Below the pieces are notes generated by a model. That model saw only the letters and a program-made list of their open reading frames with translations, was not told the DNA's origin and did no database searches. 64,000 bases of DNA. Origin: Bretschneidera sinensis (taxonomy: Eukaryota > Streptophyta > Magnoliopsida > Brassicales > Akaniaceae). The DNA lies in NCBI GenBank assembly GCA_023935145.1, contig CM043700.1:27005001-27069000 (forward strand), read 5' to 3'. The translations under genes and the position numbers were made by a program. Within the stretch, counting starts at the first letter, position 1, and each line of letters opens with the position of its first letter. Of this stretch, positions 21,341 to 31,828 are shown in pieces.

Positions 21341-22612
21341 GTGGTATCAGAGCCCAAACCTCGATCCCCCATCACTGTTATCATCGCACCAAAATCCACA
21401 GGTGAACAATACCCGTATCCCATGAACAGTAGTAGTTGTGCTTGTAGCCACATTCTTTCTTGCTATCTGCCTCCTGCCGCAGTCAACCACAACCCATCTT
21501 AGCTTTGCCGCAGTAGATCCAAATTTTTCGACCACTCATCTCGATCAAGGTTTTGTTTTGTTTTTCTTTTCTTTATTTTTTTTAATTTTCCGTATTAAAA
21601 AAATAAAAAGGTGAAAAAAAACAGAAAAAAGAAAAAAAATTAATTATGTTTGAGCTATTTTAATATCATGTCTTACCATACTCAGAGTCGTATTCGAAAC
21701 CTATAAGCTCAGTTATCAAGTAATTATTCTTGCTTGGATGAGTTGAAATCCAAAATGATCAAGTATGGTTGGTGTTATCTTCCCCGAAGTATGTGCGAGG
21801 AATATGAAGAACTTCAATATTGGGTTTATCGTGATGAGAGATGGCTTGAAGAGTTAAAGACCCAATATGAGTATGAGTATGAGCAGAGTTCTCAAGATGT
21901 CCATGCTTTGAATGGTAATGGCGATTATATTTATGATGATGAAAGAGTTGATTATAAAAATTATTATTATGCTCCTAAAGATGATTACCATGGTTTTGTT
22001 GGGTATGATCGTGCTTACGAACGTTATGAGAGGTATGGTATATACGATGAGCTTGTGATAGAACAGAAGACCAACCTAATAGCTTCACTCCAAGTTCGAG
22101 AGAAGATAATCCAATTGCTGACATAATACAAAGACTTATGCAAGCCCTTGGATGTTGTGACAGTGCACGATTATCTCGAACTTGATAATTCAAAGCTCAC
22201 TGATGATAGAGAAGACTCTAAAGAGTGACAAGTGAAGTCAATGAGAATGAAGATATTCAAGTGAAGGTTGCACTTGTTGAACCAGCTTTTTTGTGTAATT
22301 GACTTGGTTGAGCCAGTCCAGCAAGATTTTATTAAGCCTATTGAGGATGTTGAACAGATTCAAGACAAATAGGACGACAATCTTGATTGTAAGATTAGGG
22401 TTCGAGTTGACGCACATGACCTGGATATTTATTTCATCCTACCTACCTGGTTTCACGCACCCTGACAACAAACATTTCCAGCAAAATATTTTTCACCTTG
22501 TGACTTCTGCTTCAAAGACTTTCACAACTATGTTTTGTTTCTCTATGCCTCAGAGCTCTTGCTCTGAAACATTTTTCAATTCGAGGACGAGTTCTTTTTA
22601 AATGGTGGAGAA
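21341..22612 (+). pseudogene. Interior of element E with an unrecognised acidic ORF
   Basis: After the primer site there is an open frame from about 21734 to 22126, 130 residues, rich in Tyr, Asp and Glu (YEYEYEQSSQDVHALNGNGD). It has no zinc knuckle, protease or other domain I recognise. It may be a decayed gag remnant or chance coding. Downstream frames are short and broken. Confidence 0.5.
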
Positions 22613-22978
22613 TGATGGGAACACGAGGAAAATTATTAGGGATTTTAATTTAGGAATTGAGGGATATGGAGATAATTATGTAATCAAAAAATATTATGGG
22701 TATCTAGGTGTAGTTAATTTTTATATTGAAGTTTCCTTTCATAGTTTAGTTTCTTTATCGGATCAGGGTTAAGATCTCTATATAAGAGGCATCCCTATGT
22801 CATTTGTAGTCAGCTTGGAATGAATAATAAAAACAGATTATTGAAATTTAACACTATGTGATTGAGTAGTTGTTTCACGCTATATTAATTGGTTGCGGTT
22901 CCCATATGATTTGAGACGATCCTTGTGATTTGAATCGATTTTATCTTTTATGTTTAGTTTATATTTATCTTTTCCCTA
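22613..22978 (+). repeat. 3' LTR of element E
   Basis: 366 bp from TGATGGGAACACGAGG to TTTTCCCTA; same length as the reconstructed left LTR. A TATA-like ctatataagagg is at 22779-22790. Confidence 0.85.
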
Positions 22979-24000
22979 CTGTACTACATCATTGGGCAAC
23001 AGTAGATTGCTTCTTAGCACTCCAAGAGATGATGTTTGATTTGAGAAAGTTACAAAACCCAATAGGGGAGCGTCGAGTTTATGGACAACCAATCCAGTTA
23101 GAGTCCGAAAAAGCATACAAGTTAAGGGTGTTTCGTCGGTGAATGCGTAAACCCATGTGCAATGTAGCACTGATATAATGAAGTATGGGCTTCACCATCT
23201 AAAAACGTAACACTGTAGGATTTGCATATACCGACACACAACATTCACAACATAGGGCAAATCTGGATGAGTAAGAGTAAGATGTTGTAGTGCACTGACA
23301 ATACTATGATATTGCGTAGCGTCAGCAAGTTCAGTGGATGTGCTATTAGATTCAAAAGGTTTGACAGACATTGGAGTGGAAATGGGATCGTGTGAGGATG
23401 TTGGAAGCATAGGTTGATTGAGAGAGAAAAAGGCCAGAAGGTGTGTGGGTGACTTGTATGCCTAAAAAGTTATGAAGAGGACCAAGATCTTTCATAGAGA
23501 ATTTAGTACTTAAAGAATTGATAAGATCATCAATAAGTGAAGAATTGTCACCACTGAGAACAATATCATTGACATTGAGTAATAAGAGCAATATATGACC
23601 ATGATGATAGTAAACAAACGGTGAAGAATCTGAAGTGCTGTAAAAGAACCCATACTCAAGAAAAAATTCACTGAAGCAATCAAACTATGCCCATGGAGCT
23701 TGCTTAAGACCATACAAGGACCATTGCAATTTACATACAAAGTGAGGATATTTCGTATCAACAAAGCCAGAGGGTTATGTCATGTAAACAGGAGTTTGTA
23801 AATAGATGTAAAAAGGAGTTTAGTGACGTCAAGTTGGCATAACAACCAATTTTTAATAGTGGTAGTAGTAAGGACAAGACGAATGGAAGCAAGTTTGATG
23901 ACAGGGCTAAAGGTATCATGGAAATCAATACATGCCTTCTGATGAAAACCTTTAGCAACCAAGCGTGCTTTGACCCATTCTGATTCACGAGCTTTGAATG
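22979..24000 (-). pseudogene. Copia D reverse transcriptase and start of RNase H
   Basis: On the minus strand from about 23995: [20 protein letters not shown] and [14 protein letters not shown], then LYGLKQAPWA, then the catalytic region reading NVNDIVLSG where YVDD is expected, so the active site is lost. [21 protein letters not shown] and the RNase H start (KKQSTVAQ) follow down to the border with element E. There are several frameshifts and stops. Confidence 0.83.
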
Positions 24001-24402
24001 TAGCTCAAATTCATAAGCTTTCAAGTGATACTGCATCTTTGAATGTAGCTCAAATTCACGAGCTTCAGATGCTTGTGAAAATGCCTTGGTGAGAACATTC
24101 CACAAATCTTGTGAAGTTTTGGTCCATACAGGATAACCAAGAGCGTCTTCAGAGAGTGTGATCCAAGCTTTGACTAATCGGTCAATTCGAATCTTTGACG
24201 TGAAGTCTAGATTTGAGATTCGTTTTTCGTCTGCACCATCAATTTCGTGATTTGGTTTTGATACCTCACCATTAATGAAGCCTAGGAGGTCTTGACTTTC
24301 AATCAATGAGAGGAGGAGAAAATCATTTGGCGTAAGCTTAAGTGTGACAAAATTTACTATATTCAGTGTTGCAGGATATTGGTAGGTAGGTGCGGTAGTC
24401 AT
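24001..24402 (-). pseudogene. Copia D gag N-terminal part, fused to reverse transcriptase by a deletion
   Basis: From ATG 24402 (MTTAPTYQYP) the frame shows the usual Copia gag start (LTPNDFLLLSLIESQDLLGF and WNVLTKAFSQASEAREFEL). It then runs into a short repeated block (tttgaatgtagctcaaattca, twice, 24018-24060 and before) and directly into reverse transcriptase. Zinc knuckle, protease and integrase are missing. The repeated block marks the deletion junction. Confidence 0.8.
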
Positions 24403-24428
24403 TTTGGTTTGAGAGATTCTCTTAGTAG

Positions 24429-24441
24429 GCTCTAATACCAT
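24429..24441 (-). other. Primer binding site of Copia D
   Basis: Minus strand TGGTATTAGAGCC at the 5' LTR border, one change from the initiator-Met consensus. Confidence 0.8.
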
Positions 24442-25284
24442 AAAGAAATTCAAGAACAATAGAAAAAAGATAGATTCACACACTCTGTGTATGATCTGTG
24501 TTCAGTATATAAAGAATATTACAGCTGTATGATAACAAGCTTTCCTAATTACAAAAGGATTGATAAACATCTATTGATGAGGTAATACGAGTTGTTAATG
24601 CCAAAAATTTGTTGCTGAGCTGAAGGCTCCTCTTCCGACGTCCTAAATGAATAAAGAGGGGTAATACTAAAGAGTCACCGGAGGAGAGGGGTGGTGCCTC
24701 TGAGGACTCTCCGATGCCTTTGTTAGTACAAGGTTTTAAGAAAATGGAGAGAGTTATGATATCAGTGTTTCAGTGATGAGCTTGAATTTGAAGATGATAT
24801 TGGATTCACATACCTTGGGACTTTTATAACGATTCAGAGGCAAGTTGACCACGTGCTCGGGATGGCGTGATCCCTGAGATCCCGCTCTTCTGGTGAAAGG
24901 TCTTATCGCGTGTTCGGTGATGGCTCAATCCCTGAAATCACGCTTAAACTTCTGCATGGAGGAGTCCGTGAGTAACGATGGTTTCGTCAACTGCTCGTCC
25001 ACGTGTCGTCCAATCATTGGAGGGGAGTTGTCCATGTGTCATCAGGCTATTGGAGGGTGAATTATCGGTGTGGCCACGTGTCGCCTGATCATTGCAATGA
25101 AGTGTTATCCACGTGTCACCAGGCTATTGGATGGTGAATTTATTCTCTGTATCACAAGTCTATTAGGAGATTGATTATCCTTATCAGTTAGGAAAATCCT
25201 TATCAACTAGGATAGAGTGTCCTTATCTGGTATCTGCTAGGAGCATACATATCTTCTGATGTTGTTGCTGGTTTAGGGACTACA
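24441..25284 (-). repeat. 5' LTR of Copia D, containing solo LTR G
   Basis: 844 bp including solo LTR G (24593-25154). Without G and its duplicated target the remaining LTR is about 277 bp and matches both ends of the 3' LTR. Confidence 0.8.
24593..25154. mobile_element. Solo LTR G (562 bp) with repeated G-box motifs
   Basis: Starts TGTTAATGCC, ends CTCTGTATCA, flanked by cgagt (24588-24592) and caagt (25155-25159), a 5-bp target duplication with one change. The 3' LTR of D lacks it at the matching spot, which confirms insertion. From about 24985 to 25135 it has four degenerate repeats of about 35-50 bp around ccacgtgtc followed by an attgga-type word; ccacgtg is also found at 24850. CACGTG is the plant G-box. 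Confidence 0.82.
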
Positions 25285-25561
25285 TAACTGTGTGGTGTAA
25301 TATATGCGAGTAGTTAGGGTTTTGATTTCCTCTTTTTTATGTATTTATCTACTATTGTATTAACCTGCTAAACTGAGAGTAAGGGAGAGCTAGAAATTTT
25401 CTTCTTCTTTTTTTCATTTTTCGAACTCGGGGCTGAAAAGTGAGAAGAAGCATTCAGAGGAGGACCTTGTTATTTGTACGTTTGTCCTTTTCTGTTGTGT
25501 TCTCGACAGCTCAGTAATGGCGGAACCATTAATAGTTTGTGATACGGTCCTACGTTGTTAC

Positions 25562-25608
<47 letters not shown>

Positions 25609-26361
25609 GCGAAAGAGATTTATTGTGACAAAACGACACATTTTTAATAAATTATGCAAATATTATTAGCGAAATTTTTAATAATCATCAACAAAGATTT
25701 TTTTATTTAAGAATAAACTTTTAACACGGTACCAACAAAAAGCTGTCGAAGTATCATTAGCATTATTTTTTTCACTTCAATTAAATAAGTCAATTTTTTT
25801 TATAACATATCTATTAATATAAGTATTTGAGAAAAAAAATTAAAAAACTTTTTATTATGTTGTGTGTTCAATATTTAATTTGAGTATATTTATTATTTTG
25901 CCAAGTTTGCTTTTTTGTTTTTTTATCGTCAAAACAACGTGGCTTTGGTTTTATATTTATTTGGGATATAAAACTTAATCGATAAATACTATAGATACTC
26001 GAAATAATAATAAAATAAATAAAAACTCAACATAAAACTAGCTTGGATTCGATATTCAATGAAATAAAATAAGATTATATTATAAAAACTGAAAATTAAT
26101 TAACATGATTTTTTTATTCCAACTCAAAGATAGTTTTAATATCTGTAGTTATGCGATATATATAAAGTTAAATATTTAAACCCAATAAAAAGTCTAAAGT
26201 GATAAACTACAATTTATAAATATTTAAAATAAAAATTACAATCAAGTTACATAGTAAATTAATATATATTAGATATTTAAATAATTAAATTAACAATATT
26301 TCATGATAAAGAGTTTCACCATAATTAAGCCAATTGAATATACCGGTTAATCATAAAATAT
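25285..26361. other. AT-rich gap without gene
   Basis: No coding signal. It contains the TA microsatellite at 25564-25607 and many A/T runs. Confidence 0.6.
25564..25607. repeat. TA microsatellite (copy 1)
   Basis: About 22 AT/TA units; two bases shorter than the copy at 36692-36737. Confidence 0.9.
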
Positions 26362-27110
26362 CAGGGCATGTTTGGTAACAGTTTTCAGTTTCTAGTGTTC
26401 GAAAAGAGTTTTCAGTTTTCAATGTTCAAAAACATGTTTGATAACAGTTTTCGAAAACTGTTTTCAAAATAATTTTCCGTTAAATGCTGTTTGGAGGATC
26501 AGTTTTCAAAACCTGTTTTGAAAATAGAAAACTGTTTGGATTACACTTTCTTGTAATTGTTTTCAGCTTTCAGTTTTCAGTGTTCAGTTAAAATTTTAAT
26601 ATCTAAAATTAATTTTATTTCTTGTATTTACTAAATACAATTTTTTAAGCAAACATCAAATACTTGAAAATAATTAATATTATTTTATTTTTAAAATGTT
26701 AGTATTTTTTATATATCATCGATCAAACAAAACAACACTTTTCCCTTGGCCATGTCATGTTAGTTAAATAAATTCTTAAAAATAAAAATAAAAAATACAA
26801 TACAACTTTTACGATTTAATAAAATTTGAACAACTAACCCATCAAATACAATATTGAATTTGTTCAATATCTGAAAAATGACATACTTTTCTTCTTAAAA
26901 ATAAGATAGTTGAAGACAGTTTTAAAATACAATATTCATTGATTAAATACAACTTTGATAAATTGATAAAATGAAAATGCATGGCCCAAAATTCTTCCTT
27001 CAAACGGCCCAAAATTTGTCAGCATGACCCAAACCAAAAGATAATGTGATAAAAGGAAGCATAATTTATTAGCTCTATCAGATACTGCACTGAAATTGCT
27101 ATTACAGTTT

Positions 27111-28848
27111 TCATTCTAGGAGGTCATGTTGGTAGCTAAATACCTCCTGTTGGCTTTTCTTCAGTATTTTTTGTCTTTGAATGAATTTATCACTAAGAAA
27201 AGAATCCATGCTTTCAAATGGGAGTCTACCAAACCAACGCTCAGTCATAACTTTCTGTAAGTTGAGCTTGATACTATGCAACCAAAATACATCAATCAAT
27301 ATCCATCAGACTGATAAATCTCCTCCTACATGCTTAATTACAGGGAGAATTTGGGAAATGAAAAATTGGGAAGCAAGGTGAAAATGAATCAAAATATGTT
27401 ATCAATCGTAAGCTTTCTTTTAGGATGACCTTTCTCTATGATCTGCTTTTGCCGATCCATGAAAGTAGAGCTTTTGTTAGCAAATAATCTCCAGAGATTG
27501 ATCACCGAAAGCTCAAAAAAGTTAGCAACTGCAAGGTCAGCCTGCACCAGATCATACCTGCATGTTTCCACACTAAACAATATCAGAATGCACAGTGCAA
27601 AGATCTCAAACTGTTTTTCAACAAAAATTACAAATCAAATTAACAAAGGTATTGGATATCCAACTTTCTGAGCTTCCATTCTGTTACTAAATGCAGTTGC
27701 AAAATACAAATTCATCCTTCATATTATGTGGCCAAAACATCAATGATCACACTCACACATGCACAACACAAAGGGAGAATAGTCACAAGGGATCTGAAAT
27801 GTATTTGTGATAGCAGCATTTAGCTGATTAGGAGGTGCTCGGGTGCTGATTAGGAGGTGTTTATCCATAAATATTGATTTATTTCCAAGGACCCAATCTC
27901 TCCAGAGATGTACAAGGCCTTGAGGATCACTGTGGATAAAACTCAAGGAAAATTTTCAAATACTTTCCTCAAAGACACAATTATTCTAAGATTGACTCGA
28001 GCTCATATGGGGCTACAAGAACTTGAGCCAAGGACCTTCTTGAAAAAGAAGACTGGACTGATTACGTACCAAAGGTACTACAAAGACTTTGACTTCACAG
28101 AGCTGTAAACAAACTGATTTACTCATGAACAACTTGAGCTCAACTCATTACGGGCCCATTTGACACAATTAATCACACCTCATAAACCAATCTCCTCCTT
28201 TAGTTTCAGGCTTGCTTAATTAACAAGCCAGTAACTGAGACTGATAAAAAAAAAGTGAGTATATGTAGTCTAGGAAGAAAAAAAAAACCTTCTCTGTTTT
28301 TAAGCATGCATATCATGTTTCTCAAAATCTGTTGGAATCAAAAGAGGCCAGAGTACTGTAATTAATTTCATGTAAGTGAAACTCGAATGAACATTTCTGA
28401 CAATCATGGCAGCAAGAACAAGAAATGATTGCAAGCAACAGATGGAAAAACACAAAGGTAAATCTGTGGAACAAATGCTTGTAAGACCAAAGTTTAGGGG
28501 GAAAATGTCCTACACATCAAATGCAAAATATAGTTGACAGGATCTGATTGTTTAAAACATTCTTACTGCATCATTAAGAGAGATATTTAGAAAATTTACA
28601 AGAGCACATAGAGGTAAACATAAAAGAATTTAGTATACCCATATCAAAAGAATAGTAAATACAATGAATTCTTTTATGGTATTCACATCTTTTGTTTCCT
28701 TCTTCAGGACCAAAGGGAACAAAGAGAAAACCAAGACTAAAACAGAAAAATAGAGCAACTTGCTCATTAAGTTGATCATATTCCACACAGCCACTGTGCC
28801 AACTCCATCACCAGTGAAGAAAAGGTGATTTGGACTCATCCTGATCAA
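27111..28848 (-). other. Unrecognised minus-strand coding fragments (copy 1)
   Basis: Four open stretches look coding: about 28846-28638 (hydrophobic, GTVAVWNMINLMSKLLYFSV, probably two membrane spans), 27946-27790 (LVHLWRDWVLGNKSIFMDKH), 27560-27390 after a good acceptor acatgcag (INLWRLFANKSSTFMDRQKQ and a stop), and 27299-27111 (KVMTERWFGRLPFESMDSFL). The second and third share a pattern, LWR then NKS-x-FMD, so they may be repeats of one exon. I do not recognise the family, and one continuous gene model cannot be built. Confidence 0.35.
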
Positions 28849-29257
28849 TCAAACTTGGTTCTGACCAAATAGCAAATGTAACTAGTTTTTTTTTTTCCTT
28901 ATTTTGAGACAAGGCACCTTATTTTAAATAAGTTTTACTGCTGAATTCAAACTGTATTGACAAAGATGTAGGAATTCTATAACTATTTTAAGCAGTTTTT
29001 AATCCAGACTTGAATATCTCTTTCTTTATATTATTTTCTTCCTTTTTTTCCATCTTCACTTGTCTGTAGTATCCAAATTGGACCCTCTTAATTAGTTAAT
29101 TTGGAAGAGACAACTTCAACAAATTATAATGAAATTTATCAACAAATATCTTCCCTTTTCCCAATTGAAAATGTAAGTCAGCAACAAATTAAATATAGCT
29201 GCAAATTCTGACCAACTGAGCTTTATAAATTGGATTTTCTCTGAGCTCAAACTGACC

Positions 29258-29667
29258 ATGGCTGCAAAACAAGTTTCATCATGTTTACTTACACTAGTTG
29301 TGATCTCCTTACTACTTATTCCTGTGCTAGCTATAGCATCAATCAGGGTTAAATCTTTGAATATAATCAAGAAACTGAACCACAAAGGCCCATATATTGG
29401 TCTCATCACAGTTTATCCAACTGAAGATGATGCATTTTTCTCAGCTGGGGCTTTGAAACCTCATCCTACACACCCATTTGTGGATCTTTCAGGTATGTAT
29501 TGTCTTCATCAAATCTCTTGTTAAGTTTGTTGATATTGGATAAAATACTACTGGATGTTGCAGGAAGACGATTTCGGGTTGGAAGAAGGGTAGTCCAACG
29601 GAAAGAAGAAGAAGCATTAAACCAAACAAGCTACTATACATTGTGTTTAATCCATCAGATGACCTAA
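29258..29667 (+). CDS. Bark-storage-protein/nucleosidase-like 5' end with a foreign tail (copy 1)
   Basis: Two exons (29258-29492 and 29564-29667) with a GT-AG intron encode 112 residues. Residues 1-27 form a signal peptide (hydrophobic LLTLVVISLLLIPVLAIA). Then NHKGPYIGLITVYPTEDDAF and HPFVDLSG-RRFRVG match the N-terminus of plant bark storage proteins and related phosphorylase-superfamily nucleosidases. After RRFRVG the similarity ends and a basic/acidic tail (RRVVQRKEEEALNQTSYYTL) runs to TAA. Family members are about 330 residues, so the nucleoside-binding domain is absent. A TATA-like ttataaat is 35 bp upstream of the ATG. It is probably a non-functional or chimeric fragment; the open frame and splice sites are intact. 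Confidence 0.6.
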
Positions 29668-29861
29668 TAAATGCTTCCCCCTTCTCTTAAAAACCAAAAT
29701 TTGGTATCTACCTAAATCATATACCTCAAACCCAACACTGCAACCACAACAAGCATAACAATCAACAACTCCAAATCTTACCCAACCAGTATCATATAAA
29801 CAGAAAAAAAAAAAAACAAGGTCATGTTACCAATACAGATTAATGGTTAAATCCAAATCAC

Positions 29862-30290
29862 CTGAAGGGAAGAGAACCTAGGAGAGTTGAGCAAACCGGA
29901 GGGACTCAACCCATGAGGCACAGTGAATAATGGAGACCTAGCAGCAACCACCAAATTCATGGGCCTGCTGTGCTTAAAACCCGAACCGTTCTCACCCCTA
30001 TCTCTCAGACCCACTTTCTTGCAAGAATTATCCATCGAATTGGTACTCAAGAAGGTTGGTCTAGCCCCTGGAGAAGCCATGGCCCCTGCCAGGAGCTGAG
30101 AAAAGGACCTGTACTATGTGTCAGGGTAGTTGTCTGAGAAGAAAGAAGAGACCAGGGTCATGGGCCCTGGACTCAGCCCTGATGCACCACCGGTGAAGAG
30201 GGTCTCCATAGCTGGTCTCGGTGGCAGACTAATTGTCGGTCGTGCTGTTGCTGCAAGTTTTGTTATCGCAGATTCTTCTTCCTTTTCCGT
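29862..30290 (-). pseudogene. WRKY3/WRKY4-like (group I) first exon, disabled (copy 1)
   Basis: The minus-strand frame matches the N-terminus of WRKY3/4: ARPTISLPPRPAMETLF, GLSPGPMTLVSSFFSD, YRSFSQLLAGAMASPGARP, FKHSRPMNLVVAARSPLF, and FTVPHGLSPSGLLNSP, the conserved group I serine-proline stretch. It ends at a good donor, CTTCAG before GTGATT. The start codon position reads TAG ahead of ACG GAA AAG at 30290, and a second TAG follows YPDT near 30104. No WRKY domain exon exists nearby in this window, so only exon 1 was copied or kept. GA-rich sequence upstream (30340-30560) looks like the original 5' leader. Confidence 0.8.
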
Positions 30291-30540
30291 CTAAAACGGA
30301 GTGACGGCAGCAAGCTGACGGTCACCTTCTGGGTTTCAGTTGTATGGGTGGTGGAGAGGAATAAATCGCGATCTGTGAGAGAAGAGGAAAAATGAAAGCA
30401 CAAAGAAGAGAAAACAGGAAATAGGGAGAGAGAAAAGGGTGGAAAGAGTTGCAGAGAGAGGGGGAAGATGGCGAGAAAACTTGGAGAAGAAAGGGCTAGG
30501 ATGCTACCTTGATTCTGAAACCAACTCGATCGAGAGAAGA

Positions 30541-30570
30541 GAGCAGAGAGCAGAGAGCAGAGAGTCGTGT
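30541..30570. repeat. GAGCAGA short tandem repeat, variable between duplication copies
   Basis: gagcaga-type units in the WRKY-like leader; copy 2 (41672-41706) is 9 bp longer. Confidence 0.8.
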
Positions 30571-30895
30571 TTTAGGGGCTGAGAAATGAGAATAAACACT
30601 GAAAACACTGAAAAGGGTTTTTGAAAACCCTCCCCAAACATGGGCTCAAGGGCTCAATGTGAGTTAAAACACTATTGTGATGCTTTTTTACATGAAGATG
30701 TAATTATTCATGTAGTTCTTTTTACAATTAATAGCTTGTACTTACTTCTTACTACTTACTTTTTTCCCTTAACAATATATCATTTTTGCAAGGTAATGAA
30801 AATTCTCTTGGTAACGAACCAAAAACATAATAATTTTTGGTGCTGTCATGGCTGTGAGCATGATTGGTTAAAAGATCAACAGACTGGTTTGTTTA

Positions 30896-31828
30896 TGTAA
30901 CAATTCATCCCGAGTTGGTCACTCTTGAAACGGTGTCATCACATTTTGAAAATCACAGCACGACACATATGCAACAATAAAAATAATACTAACAGAAATT
31001 CTTTTACATCAATCCTCAACCCTCAACAGGGGAGATACATTAATATGATATTGACTTAAATATTTTACACAACGTAATATGCATGAATATTTACAAATAA
31101 AATTTTATTTTATTTTTTCATTAGTCTGAGGATGTTGACACGTATGTGACTTACAGAAAAAGATTTTGTCCGAACCTCAACTCACCAAACTATTTATCCT
31201 GCCTGCTACCTGAAATCATTGTACAATGAGGGGTGAGCTTCACAAGCTCGGTGAATTAAATTTACTAAAAGTATTCAGTTTTTATAAATAATCTTTCAAT
31301 ATTAAATCAATAATAGCAGTCTACTTATTCTCTATCAATCTTTTCTTCTTATTTATTGGTTCACCTCAAGACCATCAATTATCTCATAATTACCTCGCAA
31401 TGAGGTTCACATCATAAAATCTACCATTTAGATGATTCTTGTTACCATAACTGTTTCTCTGTGAGACTCATCCATTTATAAATAAATTCACAATAACACA
31501 CCACACATCAGCATTTCAATAATGCAAGCAATAATTAAAACAGATGCAATGCATGAATTATTATTATGGGAACGTCTTCCCATATGTCGACATTTTTTTA
31601 TTATCTTAGACCGGCCCCCTCCTGGTTCTTTTCTTTCTCATTTAGACTAGTTGCCTTCCTAGTTCTTTTCTTTACAGCTTGTCCCGGCCACCACAGAATT
31701 TATTTCCAGCATATACCGGCTGTCACGATGTCCTTTTTATTTCTAGCATATACAGGTTGTCACAGTTTTTCAGTTAAGCCGACTATATTCCTTGTTCTTT
31801 TCTTTTCGTTTAATGCATATGCATATAA
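30896..31828 (-). repeat. Truncated LTR of Gypsy H at the end of duplication copy 1
   Basis: Identical in arrangement to 42036-42968, the first 933 bp of the 3' LTR of Gypsy H. It stops at gcatataa, where copy 2 of the duplication begins in solo LTR F sequence. Confidence 0.93.

Larger units (their letters stand above)
19660..22978 (+). mobile_element. Non-autonomous Gypsy-like LTR element E
   Basis: Left LTR 19660-21340 (366 bp of LTR plus solo LTR F and its duplicated target), right LTR 22613-22978 (366 bp). Primer site TGGTATCAGAGCCC at 21342-21355. The roughly 1.27-kb interior has no pol domains. Its end, an open stretch reading NSRTSSF just before the purine-rich ggtggagaa, resembles the extreme pol C-terminus of Gypsy elements, so E is probably a deletion derivative (LARD-like). 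The flanks ctggg and ctgta agree at three of five bases. It is inserted in the RNase H of Copia D. Confidence 0.8.
18511..25284 (-). mobile_element. Copia-type LTR retrotransposon D, decayed, host of elements E, F and G
   Basis: LTRs at 18511-19278 (3') and 24441-25284 (5'), both TGTAGTCC...TTTCTTTA on the minus strand. Gag N-terminus, a deletion, then reverse transcriptase and RNase H run from 24402 to 19279. Element E interrupts RNase H. The two LTRs share their ends but have different middles (see findings). I could not find a target duplication. The upper part (from 20701) is repeated at 31829-36412. Confidence 0.85.
26362..30647. mobile_element. Candidate hAT-like element carrying gene fragments (copy 1)
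   Basis: The left end reads CAGGGCATGTTTGGTAACAG and the inverted right end GAGCCCATGTTTGGGGAGGG. They agree at 19 of 27 positions including CATGTTTGG and GTTTTCA. The left 230 bp are packed with gttttcag / gttttcaaaa words and the right end has aacactgaaaacactgaaaa, like the subterminal repeats of hAT elements. No transposase is visible, and the expected 8-bp target duplication was not found. Inside lie fragments of unrelated genes on both strands. It could be a Pack-type gene-capturing element or a mosaic of unrelated insertions. Confidence 0.35.
20701..31828 (+). repeat. Direct tandem duplication, copy 1 (11,128 bp)
   Basis: Repeated head-to-tail as 31829-42968. The offset is 11,128 at the start, 11,131 in the middle and 11,140 at the end because of three small indels. 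The left edge lies in solo LTR F and the right edge in the LTR of Gypsy H. Only about ten differences were seen over the whole length. Confidence 0.97.
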
